Positions 1 to 6,078 are shown, counted from the first letter of the stretch. The stretch is 7,573 bases of DNA from JBJXFK01 sp046155505 (GCA_046155505.1 JBJXFK010000303.1:1-7573); one strand, 5' to 3'. Numbers and translations: made by a program. The notes: generated from the sequence alone by a model not told the origin.

Positions 1-2
1 AG

Positions 3-1367
3 ATCATCTATGAAATCAATCGCCGCCTGCTCGACGAGATCGAGCGCCGCTGGCCGGGCGACGCCGAACGCAAGGCGCGCATGTCGCTGATTCAGGAGCA
101 GCCGGTGCGGATGGTGCGCATGGCCCATCTGGCGATCGTCGGCAGCCACCATGTGAACGGCGTCGCGGCGCTGCATAGCGAGCTGATCAAGTCGCGACTC
201 GTGCCCGACTTTGCCGAGCTTTCGCCGACGAAATTCACGAATGTGACCAACGGCATCACGCCGCGGCGGTTCTTGCTGGCGTGCAACGAGCCGCTGTCGA
301 AGCTGATTCGCGAGAAAATCGGCGACGAGTGGGTCAATGACCTCGGCAAGCTGCGCGGCATCGAGCCGCTCGCGAATGACGCGAAGTTTCAGGCCGCGTT
401 TCAGGCCGCGAAGACCGAGAACAAAAAACGCTTCGCCTCGTGGGTGCATCGCAAGATGGGCATCAACCTGCCGATGGATGCGATTTATGACGTGCAGGTG
501 AAGCGATTACATGAGTACAAGCGGCAATACCTGAACATCCTGCAAGTCGTGCATCGCTATCAGCGACTGCTGGAAAATCCCGAAATCGATCTGCCGCCGC
601 GCGTGATGATTTTCTCGGCCAAGGCCGCGCCGGCCTATCACCGGGCGAAGCTGATCATCAAACTGATCAACGACGTCGCGCACGTGATCAATCGCGACGA
701 GCGGATCAAGGGCAAGCTGAAAGTCGTGTTCGTGCCGAATTACAGCGTATCGCTGGCGGAGATCATCATTCCGGCCGCCGATCTCTCGGAGCAGATCTCA
801 CTCGCCGGCACGGAGGCATCGGGCACGGGCAACATGAAGTTTGCGCTGAACGGGGCGCTAACCATCGGCACGCTCGATGGCGCGAACATCGAGATTCGCG
901 ACGCGGTCGGAGCGGACAATTTCTTCCACTTCGGCATGACCGCTGACGAAGTGCAGTCGTCGCGCGGCGCTTACAACCCGTGGAACGTCTATCACGCCAA
1001 TCTCGGCCTGCGGCACGCGCTCGATGCGATCGGGTCGGGCCTCTTCAGCCAGGATTTTCCTTCGCGATTCAAAGACCTGTTCGACGCGGTCACGCATCAT
1101 CGCGATCACTACATGTTGCTCGCGGATTTCGATTCGTATGTCGCGGCCCAGGCGCGGGTCGACGCACTCTGGCAGGATCGTGCGGCGTGGACGAGAGCGG
1201 CGATCCTGAATGTCGCCCGCATCGGCCACTTCAGCAGCGACCGCGCGGTCCGCGAGTATGCAGAGAACATCTGGCACGTAAAACCGGCCGAATTCGACGG
1301 CAGCAAGCCGTTGCGACCGTCGCAAACCAAGCCGCGAACGAAGAGCAACCCGAAGCCGGGGAAGTAA
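3..1367 (+). CDS. glgP: Glycogen/starch/maltodextrin phosphorylase, C-terminal part (5' end outside window)
   Basis: Cytoplasmic PLP-dependent enzyme that releases glucose-1-phosphate from the ends of glycogen or maltodextrin. The frame is open from the first bases (IIYEINRRLLDEIERRW), so the ATG at 81 is internal, and 454 residues are visible of a family that usually has about 800-850. Visible family signatures: RMAHLAIVGSHHVNGVAALH near the start; TNVTNGITPRRFL; the segment KRLHEYKRQYLN; and the PLP-binding block EASGTGNMKFALNGALTIG, whose lysine codon is at 837-839 (fragment residue 279). The typical C-terminal region follows: DHYMLLADFDSYVAAQ, then GHFSSDRAVREYAENIW. After that comes a basic, proline-rich tail of about 26 residues ending in KPGK, which looks like a lineage-specific extension. 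The stop is TAA, 10 bp from the stop of convergent dapF. Identity is seen directly; the preferred glucan cannot be read from the sequence. Confidence 0.96.
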   Translation: MIYEINRRLLDEIERRWPGDAERKARMSLIQEQPVRMVRMAHLAIVGSHHVNGVAALHSELIKSRLVPDFAELSPTKFTNVTNGITPRRFLLACNEPLSKLIREKIGDEWVNDLGKLRGIEPLANDAKFQAAFQAAKTENKKRFASWVHRKMGINLPMDAIYDVQVKRLHEYKRQYLNILQVVHRYQRLLENPEIDLPPRVMIFSAKAAPAYHRAKLIIKLINDVAHVINRDERIKGKLKVVFVPNYSVSLAEIIIPAADLSEQISLAGTEASGTGNMKFALNGALTIGTLDGANIEIRDAVGADNFFHFGMTADEVQSSRGAYNPWNVYHANLGLRHALDAIGSGLFSQDFPSRFKDLFDAVTHHRDHYMLLADFDSYVAAQARVDALWQDRAAWTRAAILNVARIGHFSSDRAVREYAENIWHVKPAEFDGSKPLRPSQTKPRTKSNPKPGK

Positions 1368-1371
1368 GCAG

Positions 1372-1384
1372 AGGGTTTCACCCT
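1372..1384. terminator. Short hairpin between convergent glgP and dapF (weak candidate)
   Basis: A perfect 5-bp inverted repeat, AGGGT - TTC - ACCCT, lies in the tiny gap between the two convergent stop codons and includes the dapF stop. It has no clear T-tract on either strand, so it could act as a weak bidirectional terminator or be chance. Confidence 0.2.
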
Positions 1385-2223
1385 GGCCACTGCCCTGTGA
1401 AAACCTCCGTCGCCGGGCCGGTCTTGAAGACATGATTGCTCGCCTCGACCCATTCGAGCAGCAGGTCGCCGCCGGGCAGTGTCGCGGTAATTTTCCGATC
1501 GGTCAGTCGGTTGAGCACCGCCGCCACGCACACCGCCGCCGCCCCGGTGCCGCACGCTTGCGTCGGGCCGCTGCCGCGTTCCCAGGTGACCATACGCACA
1601 TGCTCGCGCGACACGACCTGCACCCAATGTGCATTCACACGCTGCGGAAAGAGCGCGTGCCGCTCGACCTGCGGCCCCCACTGATGCAGCGGCACCTCAT
1701 CGAGCGACTCGACAAACATCACCGCGTGCGGATTACCCATCGAGACGCACGTCATGCTCAGAATCGCCTCACGCAGCGGCAACGGTTGATTGACTGCGCG
1801 CTCGCCGCCGAGCGAAACCGGGATACGCTGCGGATCGAGAATTGGCTCGCCCATGTCGACGCGCACGGTCTGCACCTTGCCATCGCCGCCGACCGTGAGT
1901 GCAAGCGTCAACACACCCGAATCGGTGGCCACGCGCAGCGGATTGCTCTTCGACAGACCGTGATCGTGCGCGTACTTGGCGACGCACCGAATGCCATTCC
2001 CGCACATCTGCCCGCGCGAGCCGTCGGCGTTGTACATCTCCATCCGCACATCAGCGTCGCCGCGCCCCGGCGGCGCGATCAGGATCAACCCATCGCTACC
2101 GATGCCGCGATGGCGATCACTGACGTCGCGCGCCAGCGCCGGCGCATCTTCGACCCGCTCGACAAACGTGTTGACGTATACGTAGTCGTTACCGAGGCCG
2201 TGCATCTTGGTGAACGTCAGCAT
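1378..2223 (-). CDS. dapF: Diaminopimelate epimerase
   Basis: Cytoplasmic PLP-independent racemase that converts LL-diaminopimelate to meso-diaminopimelate, the lysine precursor and peptidoglycan cross-linking residue. The protein has 281 residues, normal for the family. It opens with KMHGLGNDYVYV, and both active-site cysteines are present: C74 in QMCGNGIRC and C224 in ACGTGA, one in each half of the pseudo-symmetric fold. NADGS (65-69), GNPHAV (163-168) and WERGSG (214-219) are the expected substrate-binding blocks. PTQACGTGA replaces the more common ETLACGTGA, a variation outside the catalytic residue. The ATG at 2223 fits the family N-terminus, but there is almost no Shine-Dalgarno: the bases before the start are the end of a heptamer repeat array, whose nearest AGG lies 6 nt upstream of the ATG. 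It is last in a minus-strand run after a FecR-domain gene, but 141 bp away, so co-transcription is uncertain. Presence of DapF suggests DAP-type peptidoglycan and/or lysine synthesis in the host. Confidence 0.96.
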   Translation of the reverse strand: MLTFTKMHGLGNDYVYVNTFVERVEDAPALARDVSDRHRGIGSDGLILIAPPGRGDADVRMEMYNADGSRGQMCGNGIRCVAKYAHDHGLSKSNPLRVATDSGVLTLALTVGGDGKVQTVRVDMGEPILDPQRIPVSLGGERAVNQPLPLREAILSMTCVSMGNPHAVMFVESLDEVPLHQWGPQVERHALFPQRVNAHWVQVVSREHVRMVTWERGSGPTQACGTGAAAVCVAAVLNRLTDRKITATLPGGDLLLEWVEASNHVFKTGPATEVFTGQWPG

Positions 2224-2225
2224 GG

Positions 2226-2288
2226 AGTGCCTAGTGGCTAGTGCCTAGTGCCTAGTGCCTAGCGGGGAGTGCTCAGTGCTCAGTGCTC
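2226..2288. repeat. Heptamer tandem array (AGTGCCT then AGTGCTC units)
   Basis: Nine consecutive 7-bp units lie in one phase: AGTGCCT, AGTGGCT, AGTGCCT three times, a degenerate AGCGGGG, then AGTGCTC three times. Two related unit types share one register, as if one array drifted and was re-amplified. The array ends two bases before the dapF start codon. It resembles the short tandemly repeated repetitive (STRR) heptamers described in cyanobacteria; that family link is by analogy only. Confidence 0.9.
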
Positions 2289-2289
2289 A

Positions 2290-2342
2290 GGGAAGAGGAA
2301 GCAGGAAACGGTCAGACTGCGTCTTTCCTGTTACCCGTTCCC
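2290..2342. repeat. Imperfect inverted repeat (hairpin) downstream of the FecR gene
   Basis: The left arm 2290-2308 and right arm 2324-2342 pair at 15 of 19 positions, with the inner 7 bp perfect (CAGGAAA at 2302-2308 with TTTCCTG at 2324-2330) and a 15-nt loop. It sits between the FecR gene stop and dapF, where it could act as a structured spacer, transcript stabiliser or weak terminator. The arms are made from degenerate heptamers of the neighbouring arrays. Confidence 0.55.
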
Positions 2343-2357
2343 CGTTCCCTGTTCCCT
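2328..2357. repeat. Heptamer tandem array (CCGTTCC / CTGTTCC units)
   Basis: Four in-phase 7-bp units run CTGTTAC, CCGTTCC, CCGTTCC, CTGTTCC, followed by a partial CT. Read on the minus strand this is a GGGAACA/GGGAACG repeat, the same core as the array at 5851-5910. It lies 8 bp beyond the FecR gene stop codon. Confidence 0.8.
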
Positions 2358-2364
2358 ACCTTCT

Positions 2365-3390
2365 TCACTTCCGCCCCTGCTTCAGCCACGTTTCCGCCGC
2401 GTCGCGCCGAAAGAAATACCGGCCCGCACGCGCATCGCCACGCTGTGAAAGCGGGTTGCTCGAATCGATCAGCACCTCGACCAAATCGTCGCCGCGGCCC
2501 GTGCCGAAAAAGCCCTCGCGACGAAACACGCGATTGCCGCCCGGCAGGCCCTGCAACGTCGACGACTGAAGCGCCCGTTCCAGCAAGCTGGCAAAGTCGC
2601 CGCGCGTGCCGGGATTGGTCAAATTGACCAGCAGCTCACGCCCCGAACCCGCAGCGAGCACGCCCACGCCTTCGTTATCAATGCGGTTGAACGCGACCGT
2701 CACGTCGCTCTGACCAAACACATCCGCGATCGGCGTATTGCGGAACTGCGATTCGTCCAGCCATGAGCGCATGGCCTCGGTCACACGCTCGCCGGGCCGC
2801 ACGTTGCGCGATTCGTCGCGCATTTTATTGAGCGCATTCACCAAGCCGCGCTCGTCGAGGCCGATCTCGAACGCCTCGGTGTCGCGTTCATAAGCGAGCG
2901 AAAAACCCCACGTTCCACGCTTCGACAGCGTGGCCACCGGGCTATCCACCGTGAAGTCGCTCTTCAACCCGCCCTCGGCCACGCCCGCCTTCACGCGACC
3001 ATAGGCGACGCCGACGCGCACCTTCTTGTTGTCGCCGGTGATGGCCGCTTCGCTGATGACCGTCTTGCCGACCGAGTCGATCAGCAGGCAGGTGTACGGC
3101 TCTTCGCTGCCGATTTGCAATTTCACGGACGATCGCACGCCGGTGAGCACTTTGGTCTGCTCGGGCAGTTCGTCGCCGAGTTTGATCGGCTTCCATTCAT
3201 TACTGTCGAGCGCAGCGGCGCGAACATCTCCCTGCACCTCGATCACCTTGGCCGTGATGGGCTTGCGCTCGGTCGTACCGGCGGCGGACGCCGGCTGCGA
3301 CGTCGCCGCGTCCTGTGCGATTGCGACCGGCAGCGCGAGCAATGCGAACACGATCGAGACTTGGGCGAATGCAGACTTGACGATACGCAT
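2365..3390 (-). CDS. Secreted FecR-domain protein
   Basis: Probable exported sensor or structural protein of 341 residues. I chose the ATG at 3390 because it has a good Shine-Dalgarno (AGAGGG, 4 nt away) and begins a clean signal peptide (MRIVKSAFAQ...). An in-frame ATG at 3411 would add seven residues and has no such site. The signal peptide has an early Lys/Arg region, hydrophobic VSIVFALLALPVA and a likely cut at AIA|Q near residue 25. Residues about 46-160 match a FecR domain: ITAKVIEVQGDV, then LPEQTKVLTG...SVKLQIG, then YGRVKAGV and DFTVDSPVATLSKRGTWGF. In classical systems FecR spans the inner membrane and conveys a signal to an ECF sigma factor. Here the protein looks wholly exported, with no later membrane helix, so the role may differ. 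The C-terminal half (about 200-341) is unrecognised and ends in GRYFFRRDAAETWLKQ. It follows the sigma/anti-sigma/secretin-like genes but has its own likely promoter. Confidence 0.8.
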   Translation of the reverse strand: MRIVKSAFAQVSIVFALLALPVAIAQDAATSQPASAAGTTERKPITAKVIEVQGDVRAAALDSNEWKPIKLGDELPEQTKVLTGVRSSVKLQIGSEEPYTCLLIDSVGKTVISEAAITGDNKKVRVGVAYGRVKAGVAEGGLKSDFTVDSPVATLSKRGTWGFSLAYERDTEAFEIGLDERGLVNALNKMRDESRNVRPGERVTEAMRSWLDESQFRNTPIADVFGQSDVTVAFNRIDNEGVGVLAAGSGRELLVNLTNPGTRGDFASLLERALQSSTLQGLPGGNRVFRREGFFGTGRGDDLVEVLIDSSNPLSQRGDARAGRYFFRRDAAETWLKQGRK

Positions 3391-3392
3391 GG

Positions 3393-3400
3393 TTCCCTCT
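3393..3400 (-). promoter_or_regulatory. Ribosome binding site deciding the FecR gene start
   Basis: On the minus strand AGAGGGAA lies directly upstream of the ATG at 3390, with AGAGGG spaced 4 nt from it. The alternative ATG at 3411 is preceded by GGGCCACC, without a purine-rich site at proper spacing. Confidence 0.6.
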
Positions 3401-3456
3401 GCGTCCCGCATGGTGGCCCAGCAGCCGATCCCAGCGATCGTGGACGCGCTGATATA

Positions 3457-3485
3457 AGAATATCGGCGTTTCGGGCGAGGAACAA
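3457..3485 (-). promoter_or_regulatory. Candidate sigma70-type promoter for the FecR gene
   Basis: Read on the minus strand: -35 TTGTTC (3485-3480, 3 of 6 to consensus), a 17-nt spacer, and -10 TATTCT (3462-3457, 4 of 6). Transcription from here would give a leader of about 60 nt before the ATG at 3390. The -10 overlaps a small inverted repeat GATAT-AAGA-ATATC (3451-3464) that could be an operator or chance. The site stands out in G+C-rich surroundings, in the 149-bp gap before the FecR gene. Confidence 0.4.
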
Positions 3486-3539
3486 TGCAAACCTGCCGCT
3501 GGCATGCGGTGCGATCGATTCGCGCCGCACACCGCGTGG

Positions 3540-4370
3540 TTATTGGGCGACTTTCTTGACCGACGCCGCGATCACCGTCGCCTGACCGGCTTCCTTGCCG
3601 GCGACCACCGCCGTGACGGTTGGCTTGCCGAGCTCGACGCGCAAGGCGCTCTTGATCGAGCGCTTCTGCACATCGGGCAGGTCAACACGCCACTCGCTGC
3701 CGGGCCCGGTCGATCGCTTCAGGCTGACCAGCGTCAGCTCGCCGCTGAGGCGCATGGCCGTGCTCTTCTCGTCGTCCGCGCCCGCGCCAAGAATCACGCT
3801 CAGCGACAAGCCTTCATCGACCGTCTGCGTGCGCGGCGTATAGGCGGTTGCGTGCTCGGCGACCACCGGTTCGAGCGACGCGACGTACGTGCGCTGCACG
3901 ATCGCGGAAATCTGCGACATCGTTCGCCGCGGAATCACCTCGCGCTGAATGAGCGCAGCCGCGTCTAGCTTCGCCGCCGCACCGATCGACGGCGATTCGC
4001 CGGCACTGACTTCGTAGGTGAACACGGTCACTTCATAGCTCTCGGAGTAGAGCTTGCGAATGTGCTCGAAAGATTGGAGCAGGTGTTGATGCTGCTCGCG
4101 CGTCGCGTCGATGTGAAACAGCCCCGGAAAAATCTGCCCCACTTGTGCGTCCAAGTGACCCGCGAGGCGATCCACGAACTCGCCCAGTGCCTCTTCCGGC
4201 GGCGCACCGTCGCTCGGAATCAGCGTCGCCAAATCGCGAATGTCATAGATCTCGGTCACGATCGCGTCCGGCTGCGCGTCGCTCTTCTGTTGCGTGTGCT
4301 GCCCGAGCGCAAGTTGCGACGCCGCGGCGATCACGAAAGTCCAGAGTGCTGCCTGAATAATAGACTGCAT
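3540..4370 (-). CDS. Secreted protein with secretin-like segments, function unknown
   Basis: A 276-residue exported protein with no confident family assignment. Residues 1-23 form a signal peptide (hydrophobic ALWTFVIAAASQLALG, likely cut before QH). Residues 38-47 (VTEIYDIRDL), then an acidic helix-like stretch and GLFHIDATREQHQHLLQSFEHIRKLY (84-108), recall the 'Y D.RDL ... I.AT...H.....L..IR' pattern of secretin N-domains in planctomycete proteins. The C-terminal segment LPDVQKRSIKSALRVELGKPTVTAVV (231-256) recalls the beta-strand end of secretin/GspD proteins. It is far too short to be a complete secretin and no pore-forming set is evident, so it may be a periplasmic partner or degenerate relative. 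The start at 4370 has a strong Shine-Dalgarno (AGGGAG, 7 nt away). It is 56 bp downstream of the anti-sigma-like gene, consistent with one operon. The open frame and signal peptide are seen; the secretin link is inferred. Confidence 0.75.
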   Translation of the reverse strand: MQSIIQAALWTFVIAAASQLALGQHTQQKSDAQPDAIVTEIYDIRDLATLIPSDGAPPEEALGEFVDRLAGHLDAQVGQIFPGLFHIDATREQHQHLLQSFEHIRKLYSESYEVTVFTYEVSAGESPSIGAAAKLDAAALIQREVIPRRTMSQISAIVQRTYVASLEPVVAEHATAYTPRTQTVDEGLSLSVILGAGADDEKSTAMRLSGELTLVSLKRSTGPGSEWRVDLPDVQKRSIKSALRVELGKPTVTAVVAGKEAGQATVIAASVKKVAQ

Positions 4371-4426
4371 GTTCGTACTCCCTGTTGTGGTTTAGGCGAA
4401 CCGGAATGCCGCGGTGAGCCGTGCGA

Positions 4427-5275
4427 TCAGCCGCCCGCGTTCAAGCCGTAGCTACGCAGCCACGGTCGCAGCGAAGAATCCTGCATCAGTTTTTCTAGCG
4501 TCGTTCCCGTTTCCGACGCCGTGCCGCTCGCATCGCGCAGCTCGCGCAATTTCCGCAGCGCGATCGGCCGAAGTTCCAGATCACGGGCCCACACGCCGCA
4601 CGCCTCGACCTGCTGCGCCGGCGACAATTGTTCGAGCACACTCTGTGCGGTCAGCGCCGAACGCAGCGACTCGCCGAGCATTTGAAACCCCGCCGTTCGC
4701 TGATCCTCGGCGGCATCGCTGAGCAGCGCAACGGCTGCATCGGTCCGGCGTTCGTCTACCGCCCGCCGAACCGCATCAAGCAGCGGATCAATCGGCTCGA
4801 CCGATGCGAGATTCTCATCGCGTTCGCGTCGCTGCCGCTGCTCGGCGTCCTGCGCGGACTTTTGCTTCGGCGTCTGGTTCGCGAGCGTCATCACAACTCG
4901 CACGAACGCGTACGGTTGCCCGGATCCGCTCGCTATTACGGCGTCGTTCACCGGATCCGCTCCGGCGATCGGCAACATCGCGTCGGTGCGCACGTCGCGC
5001 CAACTCGACACCACCAACAGCAGCGCCGCGGCGCTCGCCAACACGCCGGTACCGACGAACATCGCCCATCCGCCGCCGCGTCGACCGCTCCGCGCCGCTG
5101 TCGTCATCGCGACCATCGCCAGCGCGTCGCCGCGTTCCAGTCGCGCCAGTCGGCGGCGCAGCTCGGCGCTCGCCAACAGTTCGCTTCGCAACCGATCGGC
5201 GATCACGATTTCCAGCTCGCCATCGCGAAACGCATCGAGCTGCTCGTCGGTCCAATTGTCAGGCTGCGTGTTCAT
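4427..5275 (-). CDS. Membrane-anchored anti-sigma-like protein
   Basis: A 282-residue protein that probably binds and holds the ECF sigma factor encoded just upstream. Its start overlaps the sigma stop as ATGA, which implies translational coupling, and GGGAGA lies 6 nt before the ATG within the sigma gene. Residues 8-48 (WTDEQLDAFRDGELE ... ELLASAELRRRLARLE) match the short helical N-terminus common in anti-sigma factors (D..L.A..DGEL......R...L..S.ELR..L), but the zinc-binding HxxxCxxC motif is absent. One membrane helix spans about 70-91 (WAMFVGTGVLASAAALLLVVSS), after a basic RSGRR, placing the N-terminus in the cytoplasm. The outer part holds a charged, coiled-coil-prone segment (about 133-155, rich in Q, K, R and E) and an Ala/Leu-rich helical tail of unknown role. 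The gene position and topology support the anti-sigma role; direct binding is inferred. The long plus-strand reading frame antisense to it is a high-G+C artefact. Confidence 0.75.
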   Translation of the reverse strand: MNTQPDNWTDEQLDAFRDGELEIVIADRLRSELLASAELRRRLARLERGDALAMVAMTTAARSGRRGGGWAMFVGTGVLASAAALLLVVSSWRDVRTDAMLPIAGADPVNDAVIASGSGQPYAFVRVVMTLANQTPKQKSAQDAEQRQRRERDENLASVEPIDPLLDAVRRAVDERRTDAAVALLSDAAEDQRTAGFQMLGESLRSALTAQSVLEQLSPAQQVEACGVWARDLELRPIALRKLRELRDASGTASETGTTLEKLMQDSSLRPWLRSYGLNAGG

Positions 5276-5799
5276 TCCGTTTCTCCCGCCGCCAGCCGTA
5301 CCTTCAACCGCGCGGCGTGCAGCGTCGATCGCGCGCTCTCGACCGAGATGCCGAGCGTCGTCGCGATCTGTTCGTATTCGAGTTCCTCAATCAGCCGCAA
5401 TGCGAGCACCGCGCGCTGCATCGGCGGCAGCAGGTCGATCTGCGTTCGCACGCGATCGACCGCTTCGGCATCGCTCACCCGATCGACCGGCAACACCGCC
5501 AGTGCGCTCTGTCGCGCGATGCGCAACCACCGCGCCGCCTCGCGCCGCATGCTGCGTTGCCGCGAAATCCAGACCCGCATCAGCGTCTGGCGCAGATATC
5601 CAACGTGCGTGGCCCGCTCGGGCCGCGTCGCCAGCACCTGCGCGAACGCCTGCTGCGTGAGATCGGCGGCGTCGGCTTCGCTGCGTGTCAGCGACCGTGC
5701 GAGCGCGTGCAGCCGTGCGGATAACTCGGTCCACAGGGCCGGATCGCGATCCGGTTCAGGTTGCTGCCATCGCATCAGGAAGCCCATGTCTACCAGCAT
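5272..5799 (-). CDS. RNA polymerase ECF-type sigma-70 factor
   Basis: A 175-residue alternative sigma factor, the usual ECF size. Region 2 covers about residues 29-82 (LHALARSLTRSEADAADLTQQAFAQVL, then YLRQTLMRVWISRQR), for core binding and -10 recognition. Region 4 covers about 117-168 (LLPPMQRAVLALRLIEELEYEQIATTLGISVESARSTLHAARLKV), with a helix-turn-helix at about 142-162 for -35 recognition. There is no region 1 or 3, as expected for this class. Three in-frame ATGs (5799, 5787, 5775) all fall before region 2 and none has a good Shine-Dalgarno, so the exact start is open; I list the longest. It is first in the minus-strand run and overlaps the anti-sigma-like gene by ATGA. Its target promoters cannot be read from the window; self-activation is common for the class. 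Confident as a sigma factor, not as to group. Confidence 0.9.
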   Translation of the reverse strand: MLVDMGFLMRWQQPEPDRDPALWTELSARLHALARSLTRSEADAADLTQQAFAQVLATRPERATHVGYLRQTLMRVWISRQRSMRREAARWLRIARQSALAVLPVDRVSDAEAVDRVRTQIDLLPPMQRAVLALRLIEELEYEQIATTLGISVESARSTLHAARLKVRLAAGETE

Positions 5800-5850
5800 A
5801 GACGCCGCCGCGCGCGGAACATCAAATGAAATTCAGAGCCGATCGGGCGC

Positions 5851-5910
5851 GGGAACAAGGGAACAACGGGACAACGGAACAAGGGAACAAAGGAGCAAAG
5901 GGACAACGGA
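5851..5910. repeat. GGGAACAA-type short tandem array upstream of the sigma gene
   Basis: About eight degenerate units of 7-9 bp occur here: GGGAACAA, GGGAACAAC, GGGACAAC, GGAACAA, GGGAACAAA, GGAGCAAA, GGGACAAC and a final GGAAGAGC. The unit shares the GGGAACA core with the array at 2328-2357 but lies in the opposite orientation relative to the minus-strand genes. It begins about 50 bp upstream of the sigma start. Confidence 0.8.
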
Positions 5911-5921
5911 AGAGCACGTAG

Positions 5922-5938
5922 GGTGGGCAACGCCCACC
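5922..5938. repeat. Perfect 7-bp palindrome, GGTGGGC-AAC-GCCCACC
   Basis: Stem GGTGGGC / GCCCACC with a 3-nt loop AAC, within the phrase GTAGGGTGGGCAACGCCCA. From memory this type of phrase is a common dispersed intergenic repeat in planctomycetes and cyanobacteria. That is recollection, not a search. It sits directly after the GGGAACAA array. Confidence 0.7.
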
Positions 5939-5998
5939 ATTCGCCGATCGAATCGACACGTACCCGAATCGTGAGCAGCTTCGCCGGGTGCCAAGTGC

Positions 5999-6026
5999 CA
6001 TGCCGACGGCCGTTCGCGTCGGCATG
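5999..6026. repeat. Perfect 10-bp inverted repeat, CATGCCGACG / CGTCGGCATG
   Basis: Two perfect 10-bp arms (5999-6008 and 6017-6026) are separated by 8 nt. It is the strongest hairpin in the window. There is no T-tract after either arm and it is far from any stop codon, so a terminator is unlikely; a REP-like dispersed element fits better. Confidence 0.75.
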
Positions 6027-6060
6027 CTCTTCGGTAGGGACCGATGCTCGCAACCCCACA

Positions 6061-6078
6061 ACCGCGGTGGGCCGCGGT
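6061..6078. repeat. Perfect 7-bp inverted repeat, ACCGCGG-TGGG-CCGCGGT
   Basis: Arms 6061-6067 and 6072-6078 flank a 4-nt loop. It is the third short G+C-rich palindrome within 160 bp of gene-free DNA, suggesting a mosaic of dispersed repeats rather than one regulatory site. Confidence 0.65.

Noticed and set aside
1432..2241. 269-residue plus-strand open frame opposite dapF
   Set aside because: Antisense to a clear dapF with both catalytic cysteines. Arg/His-rich composition is typical of a shadow frame in G+C-rich DNA.
2226..2357. Possible CRISPR array
   Set aside because: Units are contiguous heptamers without unique spacers, so a tandem repeat and not a CRISPR.
2365..3390. Iron-uptake fecIR system
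   Set aside because: FecR-domain similarity alone does not imply iron. No TonB-dependent receptor or siderophore gene is in the window.
3505..3535. Inverted GCGGTG / CACCGC pair after the secretin-like gene stop as a terminator
   Set aside because: Only 6 bp with a loop of about 18 nt and no T-tract; expected by chance in such G+C-rich DNA.
4628..5974. 448-residue plus-strand open frame opposite the sigma and anti-sigma-like genes
   Set aside because: Arg/Ser/Cys-rich low-quality sequence with no domain, running through the GGGAACAA array. The opposite strand has recognisable sigma regions 2 and 4.
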